From NCBI RefSeq assembly GCF_000151315.2, contig NW_011887293.1, forward strand, positions 1,341,585-1,405,584: a DNA stretch of 64,000 nt. The letters run 5' to 3'. The notes beneath the pieces are model-generated. The model was not told the DNA's origin. It was given only the letters and a program-made list of their open reading frames with translations, and did not search any database. Position numbers and translations under genes: made by a program. Shown in pieces: positions 10,906-24,896 of this stretch. Source of the DNA: Capsaspora owczarzaki ATCC 30864. Taxonomy: Eukaryota; Opisthokonta; Filasterea. How positions within the stretch are numbered: the stretch's first letter is position 1; every line of letters starts with the position of its first letter.

Positions 10906-13649
10906 TCATACGTCCACGCGTGCTTCGGCGAGTAGTTCCGACGACGGCGGAATCGGCTCGTACAAATCGCCGAACGTATGCTGGGCGTCATCATACAGAA
11001 ACCGGCGCAACGGCTGCGGCGCGCGGAAGAGCGCCCGACGAGCACTATTCAACAGCGACATCTTGGGGGGAGTGACTGCAAAAAAAAACACAAAAAAAAC
11101 ACAGCAATGCAGCCCTCGTTTGTCAGCAAGCAAACAGCCTCCACCACAGCCATGTCAACCAGCGGCATGCTCACTCATCAGCACTCACGCATGGCAATCC
11201 AGACTTGCGCCCAAGGCTCCATCAGCATTTCCGTCACTGTCATGTCACGACGGCGCTGGCGCGCGACCGCAGCGCGAAACCGGGCAAGTAACTCTTCTCG
11301 GCTATAGTTGACTGGAATGCCAAGTAGCCGCAAAAGGAGAACACAACTGGCCGAACGTAACTCGCAAGCTGTTTCGAGCAAACACAGCTCGCTCACAAGC
11401 GCAGCCGCATCGTGTTCCAGTCGCGACAGGGCGTAAATAAGCAGCTCAACGTTTTGGCAGAGCAACTGGTCGGGGCACTCAGGCCGAACAGACGCACAAA
11501 GCAACAAAAGCCAGGGTGCGCCGTTGCCGTGATTAATGAGCATGCGAATGGCCGCAGTGTCCTCGCTGAAGGCAACTAAAGACGCAGCGAACTGCGCACC
11601 TCGGTAAATGCTCTTCTCGGTGTTCGAGAGTCCAGCAAGGTCGTACGATTTGCGGTTGGCGAACAAGTCAAACTCCGTTCCGTCGGCAGCGGGAAGGGCG
11701 CTGGGCAGTGGCAACCCGTACTCGACGACCGCGAGTATGAAACAGGTAAACTCAGCTGACGAGATTGGCCTGGATGGCGTCGTGGGCAGCCACTCGGGAG
11801 TTATCTCGGCCCACAGATGCATATCGAGCTCGGATACGGGGATGGACTGCAGCAGCAGTCGGAAGACCTCCAGATCGCGTGCGAGGAGAGCGTGTTGCAG
11901 TGCAGCTCGTGCTCCTCTCCGCGCCCCGTATGACAGAAGCAGCGGGACGGTGCACGTGCTCTTGGCAGCCAGGCGAGGCAGCAGATCGACGAGATGTGGT
12001 CTTGTACGGTCAGAAGCCCGATAATAGTACCAAGCCGGCACCTGAGCGTCGATGGGCGCGCCGAGCTCAAGCAACGCCTGAAGGAAGTCAACGCGTGGGA
12101 TGTCGTGCTCAAGGGTGTACACGGCGAGCTCCCGGGCCGTGACGACGCCGCCAGCCGCGACAAGGAAGCGGAGCATGTCGCAGTCGAGGTTGCGAACGAC
12201 CCCATCAAGAAGAAAACGGGTCGGTGTCGCCCCAAGTTCCACCATCAGCCGGGCCATGTCGACGAGGCCATACCGCACTGCGGCCCAAAGGCCGAGCTCG
12301 ACGGGCATGCCGCACTCCGTCACCAGGATGCGGATCACATCAGCATGGCGCCGCAGCACCGCGAGATGCAGGAGCGTGACAGCGTTGGTTTGGCAGCGCG
12401 AGACGCAACTCGTAAGCAGCTCGCCGGTCAGCACAGAGGCGAGCGTGCGGTCAGCGCCAGTATTGTTCTTGGGCGGATACCACCACCACAGTGAGCGCTG
12501 ATCGAGCGGCGTGTCATCAAAACACACTCTCTGAACGATATCGCTCAACACTGATGCAGGGACGTCGCTCTTTGACTGAAAGGGGAGGTTCGGCAGCGCC
12601 TGGCGCAGCAGCGGAGCGCCGCTGTCAACAAGTGCCGATAGCTCGCCGAGCTTCTGTCTCAGGATGGGGATGTCACCGTGCCAGACAGCCAGGAAGAGGT
12701 GCCGGACGAGGAGGGGGCAGGTCAGCTGGTATGTCTGCCACTCGTCCCAGTCGAATCGCGGGTAGAGGCGCAAATGCGGCAGAGCGTACGCATCATGCGC
12801 TTCGTTTGTGCCGTCGATCATGCCTTCGTCCAAGGGCAGACCGAGCTGGTTGAGGCCTTCGACAATCTCAGCGAGCATCTGCTTCGGGGCGACATCGCGC
12901 CCCAAGAGCATCATTTGAGTAGGAACATCCGCAGTCTGGATGAGGTAGCGATCGAATGGTAAACGGCCGGCGTGCCAGTAGAAGGCGAGCACGCGCAAGG
13001 CCATCAGTACCAGGTCAGAGTACGAGCGTTCGATGCCGTCGTCCCAATTCCCGCGAGTTTCACTCAGGAGAAACTCTTCGGGTCTCTTGACACGAATGAG
13101 CGTGCGGCTGTGTGGATACCACGATGTGGGCGATGCTGCGAGCAGCTCGGTCGTCGGAGTGGCGAGGCTCGCGGCCACAACTGCTGGCGATGGGGTGTCG
13201 AGTTGAGGGAGCGGCTGAGTCCCTTGAGCCTGTGTCCCTTGAGCCTGTGTCTCTTGAGCCGTGGTTGTGGTCGAGGAAGAGGCAGATGCGGCAGATGCAG
13301 CATCCATGTCTGCAAGGATGGCCTCGCCCGTCGCGACCCAGGCGGCGTAGCTGGTCTTGTGCGGGCTGTCTGCCATGACGCGGAAGAGCAGCTGCAAGTG
13401 CGCTGGCTGGTTCTCGAGCAGCATTGTTTGGATGGAAGCGAGGCACTTGCGGCCGCGGTCGCACTTGGCCAGCGTCGCAAAGTCAGCGACAAACGAGCTT
13501 GACGGCACGGCGGCCTCGTCCGACGACGTGAGCGTGACGGTCGCGCATCCGGGCGTGGGGTGGTCCTCGACAATGTGTGCCGTGAGCTGCGGCAGCCGTG
13601 CGACGGGGTACGGCCGCCAGAGCGATTGGCGGCGATCCTCGGTCACCAT
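10906..13649 (-). CDS. Ankyrin-repeat protein with C-terminal BC-box/SOCS-like tail
   Basis: Two exons, 13649-11189 and 11075-10906, encode 876 aa. Residues about 1-400 are an unassigned region with a Ser/Thr/Gln-rich insertion (GTQAQGTQPLPQLD). Ankyrin-type repeats run from about residue 420 to 720, for example TLLHLAVLRRHADVIRILV, LWAAVRYGLVDMARLMVELG and ALQHALLARDLEVFRLLLQ. After the last repeats the second exon supplies MSLLNSARRALFRAPQPLRRFLYDD, where SLLNSARRAL fits the BC-box pattern (S/T)LxxxCxxxL except for Ala in place of Cys, followed by a proline/basic stretch as in SOCS boxes. By analogy with ASB proteins it could be a substrate receptor for a Cullin-Elongin ubiquitin ligase; that is inference. 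The start ATG at 13649 is the first in frame. Confidence 0.75.
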
Positions 13650-13807
13650 ATCACAGGTGGCCGGAAACTCTGCTCAGAAACAAACAAACAAACAAACAAA
13701 CAAACACTGATTTGGGCCTAACTTTGTCTGTACATGTCGTATAAATGTATCAATCTATTGTCGTGCTTTATGGTGAGAGAGGCGACGGGGAGAGGCCTGG
13801 GAGAGGC

Positions 13808-13838
<31 letters not shown>

Positions 13839-14915
13839 GAGACCCAACCCCAAAAATCACTCAACAATTGCCAGCACAAACACAATGAGCCACACCAAGC
13901 AGTCTACAACTACTTCAACTGAGATTTCTCACAATTCCATCAAGATTCCACAATCTCTGCTCAGAGATTTGGGTTTTCCTTTGCTGTTTCCCAATTGGAT
14001 TGAATTTCTCGTCATGTTCGTGCAGTCGCTTCTCCCACCTCTTTTCCAGCGGTTCTCGCCTCTGTTACTGCGGCACAGTGTCAACCGCAGTGCATCCCAC
14101 CTAAATGGCATTTTCCCCCACGGTCGGTTTTGACGTGCCGTTTTTTGCCATTCCCATCTCTGGATCAAGTGATCTAGTTGCAGTCTCGCATTTTGGTAAA
14201 ATCTTCGTCCTTTTTTTTTTTTTTTTTTTTTTTTTTCTGCCTTTGCTTTTGTTCGTCTTCCTTCGTGTGTGCTCCACTCGCTCGTCCGCTTGGCACTTTC
14301 GCTTTGCAACGACGAGCGTCCCCAATGCACCCCCCTCCCCCATCACCCATCACCTTGGGTCTCGGCAGCAAAACAGCACGAACGAATGAAGAATGGGGAG
14401 CTTGTGGTGCTCCTCGATGTTTCCGTTACTCGGTCTCCTGCGGCAGCGCACACTTCGTCTGCAGTCAGAGGGCTTGGGCTTGTTCCAAGCTCCAACTTGC
14501 TTCCTCTGCGCATCGCAACCCCGGCCAGCGTTCAAAGAGCGCACCGTTTGGCGGAGACGTCCGAGCGCGAAGATTGCTTCCCATCTTGGACCAATTCTTG
14601 CTTGGGCAGTCGGTGGTGGTCGTCGCTGGTGCTGAGTGCCAGTGTGTATGTGCGTATGTATGTGTGTGTGCGACAGAGTGCACTCGGTCTGACGTGCAGC
14701 ACAGCGCAAACAGCTAGCTGCGGCACGAGCAATTGAACGAGGATTTTAATGTTTAAAATTTCTCTTTCTTGAATTCCGTTATGCTCACTCACTCACTCGC
14801 TCACTCATTCACTCATTCACTCATTCACTTTGACGTCTCACTTCTTTTGGCTTTTTTTTTTTTTTTCGTTTTGTTAGACATTGCTGCGCAGCGCGTTACC
14901 GCTTTTGACCATCAG
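13650..14915. other. Intergenic region between divergent ankyrin (-) and RasGAP (+) genes
   Basis: A 1.27-kb stretch with an A run at about 13806-13833, a T run at about 14211-14236, a CAAA repeat near 13681-13705 and an ACTCATTC repeat at about 14781-14828. It should contain two promoters and possibly a non-coding first exon of the RasGAP gene. Overlapping open frames on both strands (14100-14740) show no recognisable protein and contradict one another. Confidence 0.5.
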
Positions 14916-18335
<3,420 letters not shown>

Positions 18336-18752
18336 TATCACATGCTCGTGAATTGTCTTTCTCGCTGTATTATGTGCCTGCATTTCTCTTCTGTTTTGCA
18401 AGTTAATCGAAAACCTTGCTTGTGACAATTTGCTGTGACAACTTGCTGTGACAACTTGCTTTGACAAACTTGCTTTGGTAATTTTCTTTCGTGCCCCGAG
18501 TTGTTGGATGTTGTATAGTATTGAATACAACGAGCATGTCTCACGCAAGTCGACGAATTCGCACTCGAAACCAGATCAACGAATTTGCAAATCTGGTAGG
18601 TTTGACATTATTTGATTTTAGTTTTGTTTTTGGTATTTTTACTTCAACCCAAATCGAGATTTCAATTCAGTCTCTCTTTTTTATTTTTCAATCCAAGCCA
18701 AAAGCTTTAGTTTTCAAGTTCAAAGTCAACCCAAACACCAACTCAGTCAACC
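18336..18752. other. Intergenic, RasGAP 3' end to DMC1 leader
   Basis: About 420 bp with RasGAP 3' flank, a TGACAACTTGCT repeat (18421-18478), then T-rich leader sequence ending at the DMC1 first-exon donor (GTGAGT at 18754). An ATG at 18537 opens a short frame that does not connect in frame to DMC1. Confidence 0.5.
18421..18478. repeat. Degenerate 12-bp tandem repeat (TGACAACTTGCT)
   Basis: Four to five imperfect copies of TGTGACAACTTGCT or TTGACAAACTTGCT follow one another just after the RasGAP stop codon. It is probably a short 3' flank minisatellite. Confidence 0.8.
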
Positions 18753-21066
18753 AGTGAGTTTCGCGATACTTTTCGTGCCGCCCGCGCTCCCCGCTGTCTC
18801 CGGTCGTCGCCTGGCTCGCTAACTGATGTGCATGTGTCTCCTCCTTCGCCGCGTACAGTGATGGACGCAGAGAGCGAGATGGATCACGTTGTACCCTCGA
18901 TGGGCGCCGCCTTTGACGATGAAGTAGGCGCGAAAAAAAAAAATCCGAGCAAGATGAACGCGCGTTCATCTGGCCAGCGTTTTCCCGCCAAAATCTCCCG
19001 CCATTGCCCACCCTGCACACCCTTCCGAGAGTTTCCACTGTTCCTCTTGGACTCTTCATGCTTCGAAAATATTATTGTTGTTAGAATTTGATTAGGTGGT
19101 TGCGGCATTGAGCTGCATCGGCGTTGCGAACGTCAGCCAGAAGTGAGGGGATGGTTTGGCGAATGCCTGACAAGGAGGTTTTGATCTTTTTCTCGTTGTC
19201 TCTCATTTTCTCGCCTCCTTGATTGACGCATCAACGAGATTTTCAATCATTTCTGTTGTAAATGGCTTTGTTTGTGTCTGGAGCCGTACGCTGGTGGATT
19301 GACAAGGAGTGACAAAAGCATTGCATCCAAATGCACTTTGATCTCATTTTGTCACACATTTCAAAAAACAGGACGAAGCTTTCTTCCAAGATGTCGACGA
19401 GCTTCAAAAGCACGGCATTAATGCGGCTGATATCGCAAAGCTGAAGACGGCAGGCATCTGCACCATCAAGGTTGGTTTTGAGCATCTTTTTCGTCGAAAA
19501 GTCATTCCGTTTGCTCACTCAACGCGTGTTTGCACAACACCAGGGCGTTCAAATGGCCACGAAAAAGACCCTTTGCAATATCAAAGGCATCTCCGAGGCC
19601 AAGATGGACAAGATGAAGGAGGCTGTTGCCAAGATGGGTGTACGAACGCTTGCGCGCTGTGAATTGTTTTTTTTTTTTTTTTGTATTGTCACTCAAAAAT
19701 CCCCGTGACTAACCCGTAGGACGCTGGCTTCATGACTGCGATGGAGTACTCTGTCAAGCGCCAAATGGTCTTCCGCATCAGCACTGGCAGTGCCGAACTC
19801 AGCAAGCTGCTCGGCGGTAGGTTGGAGATTGTGACGGATTTTCTCTGGTGTCGTACCAAATACAATCCTCCATTGTTGTTGTGGCTGTACTTGTTTTTTC
19901 GTTGCTTACCAAGGCTTTGCTGTTTTGTACGTGATAGGCGGAATCGAGAGCATGGCCATCACTGAGATTTTCGGCGAATTTCGCACGGGAAAGACCCAGA
20001 TCTGCCACACGCTCTGCGTTACGACACAGCTCCCAGTTGAGGTCGGCGGTGCCTGTGGCAAAGTGGCGTTCATTGACACTGAGGTAACTTTTTTGCGAGG
20101 AGGAGTGAGCGGAGAGTTGAGCTGTTTGATCAACCTCTGACAATTCTTTGCTGCTCCTCACTTTTTTTGTGCGTGCAAACTTCAGGGCACATTGTAAGCA
20201 TCTACCCCCTCTACCTTTGGAGCTTGAAGGTAGTGTGTAGTGCTTGACTCACCTTGGCTGCATTGCGCTTGCCTCTGTTGTTCTCTCAAACATTCGCAGC
20301 CGTCCCGATCGTCTGGGTCCGATTGCCGATCGCTTCGGCCTGGATCGCAACGCCGTGCTGGAGAACGTCATGTTTGCTCGCGCATACAACAGTAAGGGAG
20401 CACTATGACGGCTTGTGCGTTCCAATTTTCGGAATACTCTCGCTCATTTTTTTCGATCCTAGGCGAGCATCAGATGGATCTGATCAACCAGTGCGCTGCC
20501 AAGTTTGCCGAAGAGAAGGGTGTCTACCGTCTGCTGGTATGAAAGCTGTTGTACAACAGAAGGGTGAAGGAAGAAAACAAAATCTCACCTGAAGAGGGGT
20601 TTTTACCGACTGCAGATTGTTGACTCGGTCATGGCCATGTTCCGCGTCGATTTCAGCGGCCGCGGAGAGCTTGCAGAGCGTCAGCAGCGTCTTGGTCAGA
20701 TGCTGTCGCGCCTCATGAAGATTGCCGAAGAGTTCAACGTCGCCGTGGTGATCACCAACCAGGTAGAATGCGGTCAAAGTTGTTTCACGAATGCTTGACT
20801 GAAAACACGCTCACTCCGGCTGCTTGTGCGGTGCTTGCAACACTTGGTAGATGACCGCTGATCCCGGAGCGGGCCTCACGTTTGTGCCCGATCCGAAAAA
20901 GCCCATCGGCGGCAACATTATCGCGCATGCGTCCACCACCCGCCTGTACTTGCGCAAGGGGCGCGCCGAAACTCGCGTGTGCAAAATCTACGACAGCCCC
21001 AACCTGCCCGAGAGCGAGGCCATGTTTGCCATCTCTGAAGGCGGCATCATTGACGGCAAGGAGTAG
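18753..21066 (+). CDS. DMC1: Meiotic recombinase DMC1
   Basis: Coding exons: 18859-18923, 19372-19470, 19544-19639, 19720-19816, 19938-20083, 20186-20193, 20300-20391, 20463-20536, 20616-20762 and 20851-21066 (345 aa from ATG 18861). Splicing of the leader exon (ends 18753 with A) to 18859 (TG) would create an ATG one codon earlier. DMC1 forms filaments on single-stranded DNA and drives strand exchange between homologues in meiosis. DMC1-type sequence includes [46 protein letters not shown], Walker A GEFRTGKT (about 131-138), Walker B-region [13 protein letters not shown] and ITNQMTADPGA. The last 50 residues ([30 protein letters not shown]) look more like RAD51. The 8-nt exon encodes GTF of TEGTFRPDRL. 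A helix-hairpin-helix (NIKGISEAK) is at the N-terminus. Confidence 0.96.
18980..19001. promoter_or_regulatory. E2F-like motifs in DMC1 intron
   Basis: TTTTCCCGCC and CTCCCGCC occur 15 bp apart in the intron after the first full DMC1 coding exon. They match the E2F core TTTSSCGC loosely. Regulatory use is inferred only. Confidence 0.3.
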
Positions 21067-21263
21067 TTGTGAGAGTTTCTATTCCGGCGCGTTCGTCGGC
21101 TCAAGTCCTTGCTTGCGATTTGCGTGATTTGGAGATTTCATTTGTGGTCCCTCCAATCCTATCGAGTGTACTGTTGCGTGTGTATGTGTGTGTGTCATCA
21201 AAAGATAGTTGTATTCGAACGTCACGAAATGGGGGAGCAGCGAACGAAAGTTGGGGCAATGAA

Positions 21264-24200
21264 TTATATATGGCTCGAATTCGATGTGGTCGAGTAAACT
21301 GCGTAGACTTCTGCAGACCCGGTGGAGCTTTGGCGAGCGTGTTGACCGGATCGCGATGTGCGATGGCGGAGGCTCTGATGGTGCGAGCTGGGATGGCCAC
21401 CAGGTTGCGATTGACTGAGCGCGTGGGAAGCACCACCCGCTTGCGCTGGTGGCATGTGGGTGGACATGTACTGGGTGACAATCGACTGGTTGAGTGTATC
21501 CGTGTCCTGAATGTCCATTGCAAGCGGGTTGCCGACCATTCGGCCGGACTCGTTGAAATCCGTTGTCAAGAACCGCGTAACGCTTCCTCGTTCCCTGTGT
21601 CAAGAAACGGCGAGCACAAAGAATGAGCCACCAACATAAATGACACGCTTAGTACACACACCACATCGAAAATGGCCTTACAGCATGGTCAGATCCGACA
21701 GCAAAAGTGCCCGCAGATTCGGTAGGGTCACTCGCAAATCCGTCACACTCAATCCGCAATAGTTCATGACTTGCTCAATGTTCTTGTTGAGCAGGAAGAC
21801 AGCGTATTTGAAACGTTGCTTGTCATTGCTTTGGGCATACAGTGGGAATCTGGATGTGGTCATGAAAAGCAGAAAAAACCAAAAACAAAAAAAAACAAAA
21901 ACAATAACCCAGGAGAGTCAGCAAACCGGATTGGAGTTTCAGACAAGGCGCGTTTCTTTTTCGCCTTACGGGACGGCGCCTGGATGAGAAATGTCATCGC
22001 GAATTGTCGAGCGGGAGGACATTGGACACATGGGGTAGCGCAACGGCAGCTCCAAATACCGAGCAATCAACGTGACGAGATGGGCAACGTGGCCCAGACC
22101 AGTCGCGATCACATCGTCATCAAATCCTGGTATCCGAAAGAGAGGTGAGCACTCGATGCAATCCAAAAGAAAAAAAGCTGTCTCTTGGTTCCAGCCATCG
22201 CAAGGACAACAGCTTACCGCTGTAATCCGAGTTTGGCAGGACTACTTCGCAAATCTTGAAAATCTTGGTAGATGTGGCCGACTGCATGTGTGGAGGACAA
22301 AGCATGGTTTGATCCATGAAACAAATCAGATGCAAATGGGACGACAAGCGCAAAACGGACGTTGAATCAATGGGTCACAGACGTACGGATGGCACGATGG
22401 GGTAGATGATTTGAAGTTGGCTGACCAGCTGGGCCTTGCGTGTCAACAAGTGCCCTTGCAACTTCTTGAGCAAGTCCCTATTGTGTTCATTTGACGAGTC
22501 AGAGCATGTGGTTTAAGATGATGAGCTATCCTGTTCGCAGAGCAACAAATAGCTCTCGAGTTTTGTGTGGCCTACCGTGATTCGTTCAGCTTTTGCTCTT
22601 GGTCGCTCAGGCGTAGTTGATTACGCCGTAGCAATTCCTGGGCCATACGGAGGTCTTGAACCTGTTTGTCCAGAGCAGTTTGACGCGAGAATTGGACGTC
22701 CAACGCTGACAAAAAAACCCCCCAAAAAACAAAAAAACAACAACAACAACAACAAAAAAAAAAAAAAACAATCAGCATCAAAACAAAACTCGCACAAACG
22801 AGCGATTCAAGCCTCACATTGCTTCAGAGCAGTATATTGCGCATTAAACTCCTCTTGCAAAAACGTAACACGGACTCGCGCCGCTTCACATTCTCGCAGC
22901 TGTCGCCGTGAAAACAAGCCAAAAACAAAATGAGTGCAAAAGGTGCACACGAGCTGCTGCTTTGCAAACCCAAACCTTCCAGATATTCCATTACCTCCTT
23001 GGTGGGTTCCAACCGCCGTTCCAACACGCGATCGATTTCTGCCTTGAGCAAGCGCGTTTTCTCCTTCTTGTCTTGAATGCTGGCTTGAAGATTGTGGATG
23101 CGCATTAACGACACACGCGTAGGTGTCTTTTTTACGCGATGTCGTTCCACCTTGACCATGCCAGGAATGAGGTCGATCGAAGGGAAGAAGCCCGAAGTGG
23201 ACAGGGCGCTGCCAGGGCCAGGAGACAAAACCCCAGACGGGGTGTCGGGATTGTGGCCTGGTGGAGGTGCTAAACTCAACGCCGTGTTCAAGGCGGCGGT
23301 CATTACAGCCGATGCGATCATGGACGGCGGCTCAACACCGAGTAACAAGGATGCTGCAGTGAATGGAGCTGGGAATCCGGATACAGGGCGAGCTGGTTTT
23401 GGCTGTTGTTGTTGTTGCTGTTGTTGTTGCTGCTGCTGTTGTTGTGGTTGTTGCTGTACATTGCTCAATGAGGTGACGCGAGCTGATGAGGGGGCCTGCG
23501 CGATTGGGAGGGCGCGGTGCCTGAAAAACCGATCGCGCAGCTCGAAAATGACAGTGCATGGCGGGTAGTTGCGGCCGTCGAGAAGAAGGTCCTCGCCAAT
23601 ATATTCCAGAGCAAACAGATCGACCTGGACGTCGGCCAAGCAACGAAAATCCGAGCCAGATCCGCCGTAGACGCGAGCGACAATGTTCGAAGCCGTCAAC
23701 TGGACTTCTGGCGGAAACAGGGAAGGGTCGAAGGCTCGCCATGTCGGGTTGGCCGTGTTGTAGATGACTTCCGAAGTGTAGAACGCTATCAAAGAAGGAG
23801 TCAGACAGGTAGGCGAGGACGAGTGAGTAACGGTATCAAAAGTGAGTTTTGAATGCCCTCGACTTTCGATCTGAGCGTCATGACACTTCAGCCATCAACT
23901 GAATGCTTTTAGCAGCAGCAGCAACAGCAGCAGCTCCATTTACCTGGCAAGTCTGGCGCCGAGTGCAGGGTAAAGTAGCAGTCAATCATGGACGCTGCCG
24001 AGCGCGTTGGGAGATTGCGCGCCGAGACCGAGCGCAGGTGCCGAATGCGCCTCTGCCAGCAAGAGAGAGAGAGAGAGAGAGCAAGCAACCATAGAGAAAT
24101 AGCGTGAGAAGGCATAGGCAAGGATTCGCAAAGAGATGACCAGAGAACGGGGTGGAAGCAGGGGAGAAAGAGAATGAGTGAAATGAGGAGTACAGTGAGT

Positions 24201-24387
24201 GACGCAGTGCATGGATTAGACCCGAGTGAAGTGATCGTGAGTGGTCAGTGATTCAGTGAAGAAGAGGAGAACGACAGACGCTCAAATGGAAGGACAACAA
24301 ACAACGAAAGAGAAGGAAAGAGAAAGAAATTGGGAGAAACCAAAAAAAAAAAAAAAAAAAAAAAATTCTGCTGCTGCTGAAACTGGC

Positions 24388-24423
<36 letters not shown>

Positions 24424-24636
24424 CATCCATCGGAAGCACTCGTCAGCATCACAGTGGAACAAGGCTTAATCAGGTAGAACAAGCGGGGAGGTGGATTGGG
24501 ACGACAACGCGAGCGCGGGGAAGGGCACTGCGGAATCGGATGATGGCTGTTGGGGGCGACGCTGGTACAAGGGGGTGAAAATGTGTGTATGTGTTACCTG
24601 CTGACTGGGCAGCGCAGCGTACTCTGCTCCAAACAT
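21264..24636 (-). CDS. UVRAG: UVRAG/Vps38-like autophagy and endosome PI3K-complex subunit
   Basis: Ten exons: 24636-24598, 24052-23944, 23785-22995, 22899-22818, 22705-22576, 22477-22387, 22281-22218, 22126-21970, 21849-21682 and 21594-21264 (653 aa). UVRAG is a subunit of the class III PI3-kinase VPS34-Beclin complex II in endosome maturation and autophagy. Order of parts: RRIRHLRSVSARN and a C2 domain (residues about 15-135; TSEVIYNTANPTWRAFD), a polyglutamine linker near residue 165, a coiled coil (about 265-375), and the conserved Vps38/UVRAG C-terminal domain with KICEVVLPNS, GLGHVAHLVTLIARYLELPL, MSSRSTIRDDIS and RFKYAVFLLNKNIEQVM. The last exon is a disordered H/S/Q-rich tail. The first exon codes only 13 residues. 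The gene converges on DMC1 with about 200 bp between stop codons. Confidence 0.93.
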
Positions 24637-24896
24637 CGCGCAGGGAAGGGCGGGGAGGGGGGAGAAGGGGAAACGGGGCTAATGAGGAGGAGCGTAGGAA
24701 GAAGGTTTTGAAAAAAAAAAAACGACTGGGAATTGAATTGCCCAGTGGATAAGATGATCATGGATGGGATGGGATGATCAGTGGATGGGATGATCATGGA
24801 TGGATGATTGAATTTCAAGAACAACAGGGGCTGTCGACAACATTTAGAAAAAGCAGCTTGTTTTCCATCATGGTTTGCGAGAATCTGAACATCTCA
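24637..24896. other. Short intergenic stretch between UVRAG and DEAD-box gene
   Basis: 260 bp between two minus-strand genes. It contains a GGGATGATCA/ATGGATGG direct repeat near 24755-24805 and an A run at 24710-24721. It probably serves as 3' flank of the helicase gene and leader of UVRAG. Confidence 0.5.

Noticed and set aside
14100-14740. Overlapping open frames in both strands upstream of RasGAP
   Set aside because: They conflict with one another, cross T and A runs and show no recognisable protein; a leader exon may exist but cannot be placed.
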